A stretch of DNA of 64,000 nucleotides from the NCBI GenBank assembly GCA_030674185.1, contig JAPXFY010000031.1:41858532-41922531 (forward strand), written 5' to 3'. A model generated the notes under the pieces. That model made no database searches. It had not been told where the DNA came from and saw only the letters and a list, made by a program, of their open reading frames with translations. The DNA is from Monoplex corrugatus. Its lineage: Eukaryota > Mollusca > Gastropoda > Littorinimorpha > Ranellidae. Shown one piece after another: positions 10,485 through 22,577 of the stretch; position 1 is the stretch's first letter, and the number at the start of each line of letters is the position of its first letter. The translations under genes were made by a program, and so were the position numbers.

Positions 10485-10499
10485 AGCCATATTAGTTTC

Positions 10500-11145
10500 C
10501 TAGCCCCTGGCTCAAAAACCTTCTTGGAGGCACTGGTGCATTTTTACCGATTTACCCAAGACTGGGACATTCCATGGTTTTGAAATGGAAGTTGTTCCTC
10601 TTTTAGATGGACTGCTTGACAGGGCTAATACGTTGCCATCTGCCTGAGTTTGATCTCAATCCTTTGTTTAGATGTGTTACATTCTTGGTGGTGCCTATTC
10701 TTTTGCAAGTCTTGTAAAACTGTGTTTGAACCACTGCCATAGGTCCTGTCTAAGGGGGATGTGGAGAACAGAATTCTGAACTTTTTTTCTGTAGGGACCA
10801 GTCAAAATTTGAACCCAAGTTTTCTGAAGTTCTCATTTCCCATGATGAGTGTCTTATCCATTACACTACAGCCCCCCCCCCCCCCTTCCACTTTCCAGGA
10901 TAGTCATCTTATCCATTATGCTCAACAAAGAGTCACCATTATTTGAGAGCACCATTACAGCACTGCTCCAACTGCCAGTAAAGGATTCTCTAACAGACCT
11001 ACCCTCTGGAGCTAAGATTACCAAACCCCCTGATATTTATTTCTTATAAACAACGCATGGCAAGACTCTGGGGCTGATGATGTTCCTGTATATATCTACA
11101 GGAATTGAGGGGAGATGTTCCTGGGGACTCAACATCTCTGTAGCA
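10500..11145. other. Non-coding; includes a tRNA-like SINE head (- strand, about 10800-10880)
   Basis: On the - strand, near 10800-10870, a sequence with TAGTGTAATGGATAAGAC (box A-like) and GGGTTCAAATTTT (box B-like) resembles the tRNA-derived head of a SINE. A poly-C run lies at 10871-10885. Nothing else is recognised. Confidence 0.45.
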
Positions 11146-11184
11146 GTGAATGCTGGTTGATCTTTCTGATATAGCCATAAAGGC

Positions 11185-11392
11185 CTACTCAAAATCTGAT
11201 ATCTGGTGTTCCATCCCTGCTAGAAACATTAAAAGCTGGTCTGTACACTGCCCGTCTGAATGTTTTCATCATTCTGATGGTATCAGCTTCGTGTTTCATA
11301 GGTCCCACTTCTCCATTTCCCGAGTCTTGGCCTGGTCAGCACTAAAGGGTTTTGTTCAGGTTGAGGGAGTCTGCCAGATAGTGTAGGCCTAC
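11185..11392 (+). repeat. SINE-A copy, diverged
   Basis: Shares with other copies the blocks 'AAAATCTGATATCTGGTGTT', 'AACATTAAAAGCTGGTCTG', 'TTTTCATCATTCTGATGGT' and 'GAGTCTGCCAGATA'. The 5' tRNA-like head is poorly preserved. Confidence 0.6.
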
Positions 11393-11394
11393 CT

Positions 11395-12570
11395 GGTATT
11401 TTTTTTAAAGATGGTTTCATTCGATTTTGCTTTTTGTGTCATACTTTTTGTTGATGATGTCATTTTCTGTTGCTTTTTGTTTCATACATCTGGATGGAAT
11501 GTCTGCACAGAAAGACACATGTATTATATTTCTGTTAAGAGATGTAGGCCTATTTCAGATATGGAGGCATGATGATGCCATTTTGTTTGTGCTGTTTCAT
11601 TTGTTTTTTATTAGAAAGTAAAGTTCATGTGAAAAGTACTATCTGTTTGGGGTGTGTGTGTGTGTGAGCATATGTTTGTTTAATGTGTGTGTGTATGAAT
11701 GTGCATGTGTTGTGTGTGTGTGTCTGTGTAGGCGCTTGCATGCATTCGTGTGAAATATGTTTTGTGATCTGGTCTGGCTGTATACGTCGCTGAACCAACT
11801 TGATTATATTGCGACGGAAAACAGGGGCAGCGCAAAAATAACCCCAAACAAACAAAAAAACAAAAACTTATTTTTTCCCTGACTAGCTAGGTGTGGAGCT
11901 GCTGGATCACTACTACTTTTTGCTCTGCACAGACAGGCAAGTGATGAAACTACGTTTTGTTTATCTAGGTCTGTATATTGTTATTGCTTTTTTTTTCTTG
12001 TTTTTTTACTTGATTTGGCAGACTTTTGCATTTCTCTGTCTCCTTCGAACACGTATACACACCACATGCGTACATGCTGACATGCATGAATACACACAGA
12101 CACAAATACACACATGAAGAAAATAGCCTACACATATGGACAGACACACACATGGGCGCGCATGTAGGCTACATGATATTGCACAAACTAGCACACTCAC
12201 ACTCATCACACACAGAACAGATTGATGATAGCAGATAACAGGGCACAATCACACTTGAAGTTGAACAGCACAGAACAACTACTAGTACTAACGTATTCAG
12301 GAGAACTCCGAACAAGAACCAATCACGAAGTAGTACTCAAGGCCACAGGACCCTTTCTTCTTTCTTCTTCTGTTATTTTGCCACAGGGTAGAACAGGGGG
12401 TTCACGAACCGGCTGCCTGACTTTAAAAAAAAAAAGAAAAAAAAAAAGCTCCTCACATTCACACACTCCCTGCCCACTAACTGGATCAGAGGGGACGAGA
12501 AGTGACGGGTAGGCATCCTAATGATGGCCCCCGGCACCCCCCGCCGCAGCGGCCCTCCTACCTGCACACC
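11395..12570. other. Non-coding stretch with short TG tracts
   Basis: TG tracts near 11655-11735 and an A-rich run at 12424-12448. I see no gene or confident repeat family. Confidence 0.4.
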
Positions 12571-12572
12571 CC

Positions 12573-13554
12573 CTACCTAACCTGACCAACACTCTCACAT
12601 TCATACAGGGCAGTTTGTGTTTGTGTTTGTTTGGGTTTACTCCTGAAGTTTCGCAGTAGGAGACTGTCAAGAGTGTCAGCATTGAGGTGGGAGGTGACTC
12701 TGTTTTTAAAACTGTCGGGGGAGTCTGCCTCTACAATATGTGCTGGGAGTTTATCCCACTCACGGATGGCTCGGGGGAAGAATGAGAAGAGTCTGTATTG
12801 CTGTTTGTGGTCTGCAAGACGTTTAAACTGCTGGCCATGTGATCTTCTGTCTCTTATTATGGGTTTTTCCAGGACACTTTTGTTGACCTGCACCAGGTTA
12901 TTGTGGATTTTGTACAACATGGTGACCCTTGACGCTTGGCGTCGCTTCTGAAGAGACGGCCACTTGAGTTTTTCGAGCATTTCTGTGACACTCGCACGCC
13001 GATGGTAACGGTTCAGGACGAATCTGGCTGCCCTTCGCTGGATGTTTTCCATTTTCTTGATACAGCCTATCTTGTGGGGGTCCCATACTGAGCTTGAGTA
13101 CTCTAGTAAAGGTCTAACGAAGGTTAGGTACGCCTTTTCTCTCACTCGTTGGAAGCAACTTTCAGAGTACATCTCAAGAATCCGAGGGTTTTGCTTGCTT
13201 TCTTTGTGATAGTGTCAATGTGTTCTGCCCACTCTAGATCTGTCCTCAAACTCAAAGTAACCCCCAGGTACGACACTGATTGTACTGTTGCTAGAGTGTG
13301 TCCGTGCATCTGGTATTTATCGCTGATGGTGCTTTTGCAGCGTGTGACCCTTAGCGTAGCACATTTCCCTGGGTTGAAGGCCATCTCCCATTCTGTTCCC
13401 AGACCTGGAGACGTTCTAGATCTTCTTGTAGGTGGGCATGATATTCTTTGGATGCTATTGTGCGGTAAATGGCGGTGTCGTCTGCAAACATTCTTGTTTC
13501 CATGCAGCGCCAGTCGAAGAACATTGTCTCCAGAACAGGTCTTTTCGGCATCAA
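12573..13554 (-). pseudogene. Non-LTR retrotransposon RT 3' part (LINE), frameshifted
   Basis: Three consecutive - strand frames are collinear with one LINE reverse transcriptase. They are 13554-13351 (MFADDTAIY, the catalytic FADD block), 13384-13142 (FNPGKCATLRV, YLGVTLS, LGFLRCTLKV) and 13172-12573 (FVRPLLEYSSSVWDP, IQRRAARFVLNRYH, RAIREWDKLPAHIV). Joining them needs at least two frameshifts, so the copy is dead. The palm upstream of FADD is missing (5' truncation). Clade cannot be fixed by eye; it is a jockey/CR1-type ORF2. It lies head to head with the next LINE fragment. Confidence 0.8.
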
Positions 13555-13832
13555 AAAATTATGTCTAAAAACACACTGGACATAACAGAAGTCACAATAC
13601 TTAGACTTCGACCAAATAAAAACAGACCACCGTACAACACTGTTTACCGTTGCTGTATCTTTTTAATCTTCACATGGGAGAGCTCAAAAACAAACATGCG
13701 CACTCATAAATTCATACGCACGCACGAGCACACATCACCAGACTGTACTGCTTCTTCAATCTTCAATCCTTGACTACTGTTGACCTGTGTGCGCAGAGGC
13801 GCAGGACTGAACACAAAAATAGGTCTATTTCT

Positions 13833-14565
13833 TTAATGCTTCCAAATGTAAAGTCCTGTATTTAGGAAAAAATAACCCATGTAACAAATATTCTATGATA
13901 AATGATGGTATTACCTGTGAAATAATAGAATGTTTAGAAGAAAAAGATTTAGGAGTAATATTTGATAAAAGTCTCAAATTTGATAATCACATTCAAAATG
14001 TTGTTAATAAATCAAAGTTGCTTGGAATCATAAAAAGAACATTCTCATACATAAACAGGGAAACATTTTTATATTTGTACAAAGGCTTAGTGAGGCCTCA
14101 TTTGGAGTATGGTAACATTATTTGGTTTCCACGTTTTAAAAGACAGTCAGCATTGATAGAGAAGATACAAAGAAGAGCTACTAAATTAATTCATGGTTTT
14201 CAAAATTATTCATATAGAGAAAGATTAGAATTACTCAATTTACCCACCCAGTTTAATTAAAAGCAAGAAGAATGAGGGGAGATCTGATCCAAAGTTTCAA
14301 GATTTTTAACAATATAGATGACGTAGATAGAACAGACTTTTTCAAACTGACAAATTATGACAAAACAAGAAATAATACTGATAAAATATTTATAGAATAT
14401 TGCAAGACTAACATTAGAAAGTTTTATTTTACAAATAGAATTGCACATGTATGGAATCAATTACCAAACGAAATTAAAAGATCACAAAACACAAACTCGT
14501 TTAAAAACCAGCTTGACCATTGGAAACATTACATTGAACTTAAATACGAATATTATGATGAATGA
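13833..14565 (+). pseudogene. AT-rich LINE RT fragment, frameshifted
   Basis: Coding blocks: KCKVLYLGKNN (from about 13845), EKDLGVIFDKSLKFDNHI, LYKGLVRPHLEYGNIIW, IQRRATKLIHG and YRERLELLNLP (to about 14245). After a frameshift near 14250 follow RGDLIQSFKIFNNID, IRKFYFTNRIAHVWNQLP and SFKNQLDHW (14272-14565). This is the thumb and C-terminal part of a LINE ORF2 of a different family from the neighbour at 12.6-13.6 kb. The 5' part is missing. Base composition is much more AT-rich than in the other LINEs of the window. Confidence 0.78.
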
Positions 14566-14812
14566 ATCATCAAAAAACAACAACAAAAAAACAAAACAAA
14601 ACAAAAAACTGGGCGTACGACAAACCTTGACTACGAGTGTAAGAAAATAAAAATAAAAATGATGGGACTTGAAATAGCCAAACGGCTAATGTGTTATGTC
14701 CCTATTACTAAACTAAACTAGGACAACAAAAGGACAGAGGGGGGATCTAAAGTGGCCTCAAAACCCCAACCGCTTATTCCTGAGTTCAACTCCGGGTCAG
14801 CGTGTTGCGGCA

Positions 14813-14858
14813 GGAAAAAAAAAAAAAAAAAAAAAAGGGGGGGGGGGGGGGGAGGGGG
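14813..14858. repeat. poly-A / poly-G homopolymer block
   Basis: A run of A followed by a run of G (AGGG.. to GAGGGGG), with a further G run at about 14970-14990. Length is probably unreliable in any assembly. Confidence 0.8.
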
Positions 14859-14994
14859 CACCCAACAGCCCAACCTGGTATCTGGACTGGCTTATCCGGT
14901 AACCGTAGCGACCCCCAGGTCTAGACCTGGACCGGCACAACCCTATCCTTCATTTACCGCTAGGCTAGTTGGGGGGGGGGGGGGGAGGGGAGTC

Positions 14995-15632
14995 TAAACT
15001 GGGATTTTGTTGAGCTCCCTCTTGAATGATACCAAGGAGGGAACCTCTGCTGCTGTTGCAGGCAGGGAGTTGCAGGCTGCCGCACACGATCCACAACAGG
15101 TCTTATGGAGACATAAAGAGAGACACAGTTCCATAACCCTGAGGTCATAGGGGTGTGAGGTGGTAGAGATTCAACTTTTCTTGAGACCAGCATTACGAGG
15201 GCGGTACCCATATCCTCTCCTGCTTTCCTTTTGAGAGTGCGTCGCAGCAGTGCAGCGCCACCCATTTTTTCTCTTCTTTTTTAATCCAGACTTAAGAAAG
15301 GCAAGAAGGCTAACTGGTCTTCAACTCTTCAAGGGGAGGGACCTGGGAAATCAACCCATCTCTCCAATGTTTTATACCAATGTAGCTAGGCAATGGCATG
15401 CTCTTCACGATCTTCAACTGCAGTAGGCCCTACGATCTTTAGCGTTCGCACACAGAAGGCACATGTGTCTGACTCGTTTTTTTTTGTCCTCTTCCGAAGA
15501 ACTAGAAGTTGAGTTCAATTTTCCAGTCAAACTGTGGAGAAAAGTCGAGGCCTCTATGGGGAGTGAACTCTGGAACCTCGAGTTTAGTTACTGGCTGGTG
15601 AACGATTGAACCATTCTGCCACCCTTCTCTCT
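14995..15632 (-). repeat. SINE-C copy (long tRNA-derived SINE)
   Basis: Paired with 43180-43815 over most of its length in the same orientation. Shared blocks: 'CCATAACCCTGAGGTCATAG', 'GGCAAGAAGGCTAA', 'GGGACCTGGGAAATCAAC', 'CTCTCCAATGTTTT' and 'AAAGTCGAGGCCTCTA'. The - strand 5' end has a tRNA-like head (about 15550-15625) with GGCAGAATGGTTCAA and GAGTTCACTCCCC as A- and B-box-like motifs. Confidence 0.7.
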
Positions 15633-15784
15633 ATGGAGACCATACCAGATGATAAAAGACTACATGTAGTGTGTCTACTCATCCATGAGACTGATTATGG
15701 TACGCTAGCAGTTGTATTGAAAAGGGGTAAACATATCCTCTGTAACCATGACAAATGTAAGCATGTCTACATACCAGTCACCAT

Positions 15785-16215
15785 AATGTAGGTTAGTTGT
15801 TAGCACAACAAATTACTGACTGGAAGGTAGTGGGTTCAAATCCCTATCAATCCTTCAAAATCGTAGTGAGATTTTTTTTAAATTAATTTTTTTAATTAAT
15901 GTGCTCCATCCAGCCCCTACCCAGAGTTGAGTGTGCTATGGGCTCATCGGAAAGACGGGGAACATGCAGTTGAGTCTCGACCACTTCATGGATGAATCAC
16001 TGAGGGTGTTGCTCAAATCTTCTAACACTGCAGATGTCTTATATCTCTTTGTCCTGGCTAATGCCAGAATATATTGTGACAGTGAACGTAGAGTGCAGAC
16101 AGCCCTGTCATGCACTGATGCAGTCTCATTCAAGCTCCAAAGCATCATGATTATCATCACTGTCGTCATCATCATTGCAGTGTAAAAACTATCCTGGCTT
16201 TTGTGGCGTTTAAGG
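15785..16215 (+). repeat. SINE-E copy (tRNA-derived)
   Basis: The head at 15790-15855 has GTTAGTTGTTAGCACAACA and GTGGGTTCAAATCCC (A/B box-like). The body shares 'GAGTGTGCTATGGGCTCA', 'GCCAGAATATATTGTGA' and a CATCATCATT-type tail with 34315-35075. No coding. Confidence 0.6.
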
Positions 16216-16332
16216 TGGCCTTAAAAAATGGGACCAAAGAAGAAAAAAGAAAGGGAGCACTTAGGACGCTGTCTAAGCGCAATGATCCTCAAATAAATAC
16301 ATAAATATGCTATAACTTTTATTCACAACCAT

Positions 16333-16406
16333 TTAACCATTTGCCTCCAGCACCCTGTCCACCAGCACCATGCATTGCCAACCATGCCTGCAAAGAAGAA
16401 AATTAA
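16333..16406. mobile_element. TTAA MITE fragment
   Basis: TTAA-bounded half element with 'CAGCACCCTGTCCACCAGCA' and a closing AATTAACCCTTTGAG. Confidence 0.55.
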
Positions 16407-16417
16407 CCCTTTGAGGA

Positions 16418-16545
16418 TATGATCAGAAGAAATGACAGAAAACAAAGGAACAAGGCAGAAACAAACAGAGGGACAGACAAGAGTAAATTTCTTGCACAGA
16501 ATTTCCAGAAGATGGGGATACTATTTATACTGAAAGAGTCCCCGG
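16418..16545. repeat. Interspersed repeat C, partial
   Basis: Shares 'GAAGAAATGACAGAAAACAA', 'AATTTCTTGCACAGAATTTC' and 'CAGAAGATGGGGATACTATT' with the longer copies at 41985-42380, 58880-59420 and 61785-62335. Confidence 0.6.
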
Positions 16546-16614
16546 CATCTCCATGGGGACCTCCCCTTTCACCCCCTTCCCTGTATGTATACGCTTGGCA
16601 GAATATCACATACG

Positions 16615-16715
16615 TATGTTAAAGATCCACTATGTTAAAGATCCAAAAGTCATGCCAGTGGCAGGTTATGGAAACTTGAAAACATCAGGCATGCAAGCTA
16701 TGGCAACTTTAAAAA
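16615..16715 (+). repeat. SINE-B fragment
   Basis: Contains 'TGTTAAAGATCCAAAAGTCA', 'GGTTATGGAAACTTGAAAAC' and 'ATCAGGCATGCAAGC', the body of the SINE-B family seen better at 26575-26855 and 46915-47525. Confidence 0.5.
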
Positions 16716-16719
16716 AATG

Positions 16720-19150
16720 GCTTACAACTAATAACTTGTAGGCCTACCACTGGAAAATAAAATTATCATTATTACATCATTATCACTCTCACACACACAC
16801 AGAGTCACAACTACCCACAAAATCACACACACATATGACTCAAAAAATGAAGTTTTCAGTAGGAAAAGGTTTATTCATGGACATGTGAAATTGAAAAGAG
16901 TGTTACACTCAAAATACAGTTTGTGATCTATTAAACAATCAGCATTATAGAATAATCATTTGCAAACTGTTGAATATGGAACATCAGCACACCAGAAAAA
17001 CATATAAAAGACAAAAGGGTCAACTCTCAAAGAACATCAAAAGTGGATACTTATGTATAATAAAGTTTAGCAAACTGGAGCAAAGTGATATGTTAAGAGT
17101 TATTTCTTCTGGAAAACAACACCCTTTTACACACAAGATGCACATAAATGCGCACACACAAGAATGCATGCGCACACACACACACACACAACACTGCAAA
17201 CACACTCCATAAAAATCATCATCAAATTTTTGTATCTTGATACCAATACTTGCCCTTATGTATCAAATCTAACATAAAAACTAGCTGCAGTGTTTCAACA
17301 TCTGTACCTTAAATAGCGGTAGGGCCTACTCTAAATTTCTGTGTGTAATAAGTTAAAAACAAAAAACAAAGAACATGTAGGCAACAAAAACAAATAATGC
17401 ACATACTGAGCCGCATGAAATAACGAACTGTGCATGTACATTGCAAATCAGATTTCCACAAATTTCAAATGAAAATACGATGAAAAATACATACATGTGT
17501 TGCAATTATCATCCAGTTTTCCTTTCTATATCAAATAGGCCTACAATCTTTCATTTTAATAAGTGGTTTCTATCACGTGCAATTTAACGTACAGTACACC
17601 TATAGTATGATAAAAATATACACCTTACCAGCATAATTGCAAGCAAATCCATAAACATTTTAATTGCATAATCACATGCATCACATAAGAAAAGGTGTAA
17701 AGGTGTATCCTCGCATGCAAAACCATAAACATTTTTACTGCATAATTACATGCATCACACAAGAAAAGGTGGACAGTCGTATCCCCAAAATTCAGAAAAG
17801 CCCAGATGTGACCAAGTTTACACCATACTAATAACTAATAAGCCTTTCCCCTGGCCCTTTCCTCATTTCAATGCAAGGACAAATAAATCAAAACCCAAAA
17901 TCAAAACAAAAGAGTTAAACCATACTAACAATCTTTTGTATGGCACATTAAACAGTCAACAATATGTATACATATACATGTACATATACATACACATATA
18001 GGCTACATATCTCACCTGTCTCACCTGTTGGAATCACCAGGTTCGGTGTTAGCTGCTGCACATCTGGACACCACCATCTCCCTCCAGGTCATTCACATAT
18101 ACAAATACATATATATACATATACATATAGGCCTACATATACATATAGGCCTACATATACATAATATACATATATATATATAGGGCCTACATATACATAC
18201 ACATATATATATATTAGCTCGTGTGTGCATCCCATATTTTAAGTCTTAGCATGTTTCCTGGTTGAAAAAAATTACCCCCACTCACACAAAAATGCACGGA
18301 TCGATTATGAGCGCTGAAACACGGAGAAGGGATAATGTTGCAGTGAGTAAGGTATTTCTCTTTGCTGTATTATTTCTCATCTCAACTGCTGTCACACTTT
18401 TCTCTTTTTTCCTCAGATATACATTTATAATCAATGTAACATCAATTCAATGACTCCAGTGGCAGAAGATCCACTCTTAAATTTGTCAATATCTTCCCCT
18501 TGTACCATTTCCAATGAGAAAAAGGGCAAATACAATGACTATTTTGCCACAGATTTACATTTTACCTCAGAATTTAACAGATTTGAGGTTGTAGATTTCA
18601 TACATGGAAAAATAATAAAAACTGGATATTTTTCATTCAGAGCCCCCCCCCCCCCCCCCCCCACAGCATCACGTAACATTTTAGGCATATCCATGCTTGA
18701 ACGTGGAAGAAGGAACAAGGCATGTAACAAAAATATCATGTCCAGTTCCTGTCCATTTCCTTGCTCTCAGAGATCACATGAGATATGTTTCGATATAAAT
18801 CTACACATTGTAAATGAAAACAAAATTCACACAATGATTATTTCCCTTTATAATCTTGAGCGATTTACAAACAGAATTCACACAGACAACGATTACTTCC
18901 CCTTCAAAGTCTTGAGAGATTTATCTTTCACCATTTACGCAACACAAACTGCATGAGACCTTCAAACTGAGATCAACCTGTTGAAAAAAAACCTCACCTC
19001 AAAGTGGATAATAATGGTAACAGTACAGTTTAGATGTCCCTCGCTCATTCAGATCTCACTAAATGATCAACGGCTGGAATTCTGCTATCACTAATACCAA
19101 TGTGGTTCAGACACAGGTCTTCAAATTATGAGGTCTGGGTTTGAACCTGC
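16720..19150. other. AT-rich non-coding region with local duplications
   Basis: Holds an approximately 80-bp tandem pair at 17634-17770, a TATACATA-rich stretch at 17965-18215, a poly-C run at 18645-18662, and a pair of related 70-bp blocks at 18815-18935. The 168-codon frame 18450-18956 spans the poly-C run and has no recognisable domain. No gene is supported. Confidence 0.5.
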
Positions 19151-19154
19151 TTAG

Positions 19155-19385
19155 ATGTACCATCATCATCATCATCATCATCATCATCATTATGTACCCT
19201 GCTGCATGGCGTTGGCGATCATGGCTCTCCATGCGAATCTATTCCCTGTTGCTGCAAGTAGCCTACACCTCCCACCCTCTATGTCCTAAGCCACACTGCA
19301 AGTCTGTCCAATATTTTCACCCTGGGTCTTCCTGATGTTCTCTCTCCCTCCGCTGTCCTGTCGGGGTGGATAAAGGATGGAGATT
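19155..19385 (-). repeat. RTE-like LINE 3' end with (ATG)n tail
   Basis: The - strand sequence upstream of a (CAT/ATG)n tail at 19161-19190 corresponds to the C-terminus of the RTE-like ORF seen at 38508-38850 and 60230-60665 ('GATCATGGCTCTCCATGCGA', 'CTGCAAGTCTGTCCAATATT'). It is degraded and 5'-truncated. Confidence 0.65.
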
Positions 19386-19854
19386 TTTCTGACCTCTAGT
19401 GTGCAGACCCACTATTGCCCATACATACACAAGCAGAACATCAAGGGATTATATAATATGTTAAAGATCCAGTAAACAAAAGTGTGACTGCTTTAATAGT
19501 GGGGTAAAAAACAGCCATGCGTAACTTGTACCGGTATAAAAGTTCACTCATACATTGGAATACACATAAATGTTGTAGTCCATGAACTAAAAAAAAAAAA
19601 GACAAAAACAAACAAAACAAAACAAACTACAAAAAAACACACAACCTTATGCTAAGCTAACACTAACCCTAACCCAGCCCTGCATCTAACCCTCACACTC
19701 AGAGCCAGCAATACTTGGGATAGCAAACTAACCACAAAGGTTTGGGTTCGGAGTGAGGTCAGGGTTAGGACTGCTGGTCGTAATATCTTTCCATGAAAAT
19801 CTTTAGTAATTAAAGTTACTTAAACTGCACTTTTTACTATGAAAGTAACAATAA

Positions 19855-19922
19855 TGATGATGATGATAATAATAGTAATAATAATAACAATAATGAATAA
19901 TAATAATAATAATAATAATAAC

Positions 19923-19954
<32 letters not shown>

Positions 19955-19955
19955 C
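19855..19955. repeat. (TAA)n microsatellite
   Basis: Interrupted AAT/TAA triplet repeat of about 100 bp. Confidence 0.9.
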
Positions 19956-20653
19956 AGCTGGAATTTTGATGTAAAAATCTTTCGGGTACTCAAAATGGAA
20001 ATTAAAAATAAATGAACGTGACTTTTCTAAGGAAATTTTCACGAACACACAAGTACTGATAAATTCATGATCATCCAATTATAAAAAGATGGTGAATGTG
20101 ATTTATACACTTGGAAACAACTTTCAAGAGCGCTGGACAGAGGGCTAAAGTACAGGAATGTGATCTCTGTACGAAATATTTTCATGTACATGCATGTATA
20201 GATGTATGCTTATGAGCATTTAAATAACAAGGAATCATGACAATGATGATGACAACGATGACTTTCACATAACAGATTTGGGGAGATCTAGGAAAAAAAG
20301 CTGACGAGAAGAAATATAATTTCAATAAATATTTTCAATACACACAAACTGATGTAGGCCTATACCCATAAGCACACACGACTCACTCATTGTTTATGAC
20401 ATACAAGAAGGTGCATATGTTTCACATATATCACGTATGGAAAAAATAGAGAAAACAGGAGACATTAAAAAAGTGATTAAATTAATGATTCAACAATCAA
20501 AGGGGTTTTGACAAAAAAATCAACTAGACACATAGGAAGCAAAAGCTTGATATTATTTTTTTCGATATTGCCATTTATATACAAAAGTTGCATCTGTGGG
20601 ACCTTTGTCGTTCTATGTACAAGAGCATTATCTATTTACAACAGTATACATAT

Positions 20654-20654
<1 letters not shown>

Positions 20655-20691
<37 letters not shown>

Positions 20692-20700
20692 ACACACACT
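20655..20700. repeat. (CA)n microsatellite
   Basis: Nearly pure CA repeat, one interruption. Confidence 0.9.
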
Positions 20701-20839
20701 AACCCATAACCTAAACTGTTGTTGGTTAGTGAGATATCATTTATTGTATTTATTTATCTATTGTGTTCACAATGGATAACGTTCCATGTGAACTTTGGAT
20801 TGCTCTTCTTGGGGACAGCACATTACTGCAGTGCTGCGC

Positions 20840-21095
20840 CACCCAATTTTATTTTTAATTTATTCCTTTTTTCATAAAATTTTGCATGGAAGAAATCCTG
20901 TGGGATCTTCAGTGTGTGCCGAGTGTGAGCTTCACTCAGGACCTCAGTTTAGTGTCTCATCCAAAAGATGAGCACTCTGACCACCACTTAAGATCTTGTG
21001 GAGGGAGAAGAAAAATCCCTACTTGATTCATGATTCGAACTCAAGTTTCTTGAGTCCCAGGCGGGTGTCTTAATCGCTAGGCCACTCCCTCCGCA
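20840..21095 (-). repeat. SINE-G copy (tRNA-derived)
   Basis: The - strand head at about 21030-21095 has GAGTGGCCTAGCGATTAAGA (box A-like) and GAGTTCGAATC (box B-like). The body 'GATGAGACACTAAACTGAGG' resembles the copy at 41280-41550. Confidence 0.6.
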
Positions 21096-21282
21096 AAACT
21101 GGACGAAGATGCTGGGAATTAATCCCAGTACCTCACACATGCAGAGCCACATCCCCGACCCCACTTCTATCAGAACCAACATCATGAAGGTAGAGCTCTG
21201 TCCTCTCACTCACTGTGTACCTTCCCCATCCCCAAGGAGAGACAGGTACCCACTCACAGTTGAACAGACTGGAGAGGTGTGT

Positions 21283-21482
21283 TTAACCCTTTCACTCCCC
21301 CCCCCCCCCACCCTGTCCATCAGCATCCTGCAGTGTCATCCATGCTAGCAACATAAAAAACAACGCTTTGACTCCCTCGCCCTATCCACCAGCCTCCTGC
21401 AGGAAGCTTGTGGATAGGGTGAGGAAGTCAAAAGGTGAAGTTTTTGCAGTTGGTGGACAGGGTACGAGAGTCAAAGGGTTAA
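21283..21482. mobile_element. TTAA palindromic MITE, copy
   Basis: TTAACCCTTTCACTCC at the left and GTCAAAGGGTTAA at the right. A central palindrome surrounds CTCCTGCAGGAAG, and a poly-C run lies near the left end (21297-21310). Confidence 0.7.
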
Positions 21483-21832
21483 GCCAGGGCATGTAAACCT
21501 CAACAAAACCAAAACCCCACCTTAAACAAGTTCTAATGCTAACAAAGTGGACGGGGGAGGGAGTGGTGAGAAACAACCAGCCAGCCAGCCAACGTGTGTC
21601 AGGCTGAGCAGAAGGCTACGAGATCCTGCGATCCAATCTGAATGCACAGGTTAAATCTTGCTCGACAAAACTTTGTGCATGCCACCTGCAGCTAACGCAG
21701 CCGGGAACTAGTTAACTACTTAAGCCTGTTTAGGGTTGGGGAAGATAAAGCTACAAGAAAGAGGAGACGAGCACTGTCCTCACAGTGATGACCCCTGGGA
21801 AAAGTCTACCACCTCGTTACCCTACTACTTCA

Positions 21833-22302
21833 GGAGTATGAGACAACCTTGTATCTTATCAGTACATCTTCAGGAATACGAGACAACCTTGTATCTTATC
21901 AGTACATCTTCAGGAATACAAGACAACCTTGTATCTTATCAGTACATCTTCAGGAATACAAGACAACCTTGTATCTTATCAGTACATCTTCAGGAATACA
22001 AGACAACCTTGTATCTTATCAGTACATCTTCAGGAATACAAGACAACCTTGTATCTTATCAGTACATCTTCAGGAATACAAGACAACCTTGTATCTTATC
22101 AGTACATCTTCAGGAATACAAGACAACCTTGTATCTTATCAGTACATCTTCAGGAATACAAGACAACCTTGTATCTTATCAGTACATCTTCAGGAATACA
22201 AGACAACCTTGTATCTTATCAGTACATCTTCAGGAATACGAGACACCTTGTATCTTATCAGTACATCTTCAGGAATACAAGACAACCTTGTATCTTATCA
22301 GC
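21833..22302. repeat. 40-bp minisatellite, about 12 copies
   Basis: Unit start CAGGAATACAAGACAACCTT, then GTATCTTATCAGTACATCTT. Units are nearly identical; one has a 1-bp deletion near 22246. Since 40 is not a multiple of 3 and no frame has a stop, all three + frames are open. The 244-codon frame 21736-22470 is a by-product of this. Each unit holds a small hairpin (ACAAG..CTTGT) and CTGATAAG on the - strand. Confidence 0.95.
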
Positions 22303-22577
22303 TGTAAAAACATCCAGTACAATCATATTACAAACGCACATGCACCCATTTGTCTAAATGATGTAGTGCCTTCTTTATGTTACACGCGACATTACATGTT
22401 GCGAACAGACTTTAAATCAAACAATAAAGTGTACACATACATTCAAGAACTATTCAGTGGCACTACATAAATTTACACCTGGTAGGAAAAAAATAAAGAC
22501 AAGCAGACAATAAGATTCAAAAACAGATCAGATACAGTGGTTGTTAGGGGTAAACTTGATAAGTGGAACAAACACGT

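Larger units (their letters stand above)
2100..10490 (+). mobile_element. DIRS-like retrotransposon, degraded and split by a P-like transposon
   Basis: The element is recognised from a reverse transcriptase fragment near 10000-10190 (METxRSI, IDLRYAYxHxxIHPRDR, FQFRAFPQG), the typical DIRS-group arrangement, and from an upstream Gag-like, proline/serine-rich region. The first part (about 2275-2544) and the rest (from 7208) are one reading region separated by the P-like insertion 2553-7199. Its outer limits are uncertain: I could not identify the DIRS terminal repeats, nor RNase H, methyltransferase or tyrosine recombinase domains. The RT stops being recognisable after the FQFRAFPQG block, so the copy is dead. 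Confidence 0.65.

Noticed and set aside
18450..18956. 168-codon frame
   Set aside because: Crosses a poly-C run (Pro stretch), has no recognisable domain and no splice or codon evidence.
21833..22302. Array of regular direct repeats as a CRISPR
   Set aside because: No unique spacers between units, and the window is animal nuclear DNA.
21736..22470. 244-codon open frame over the 40-bp array
   Set aside because: All frames are open because the repeat unit lacks stops; no domain, no composition typical of a gene.
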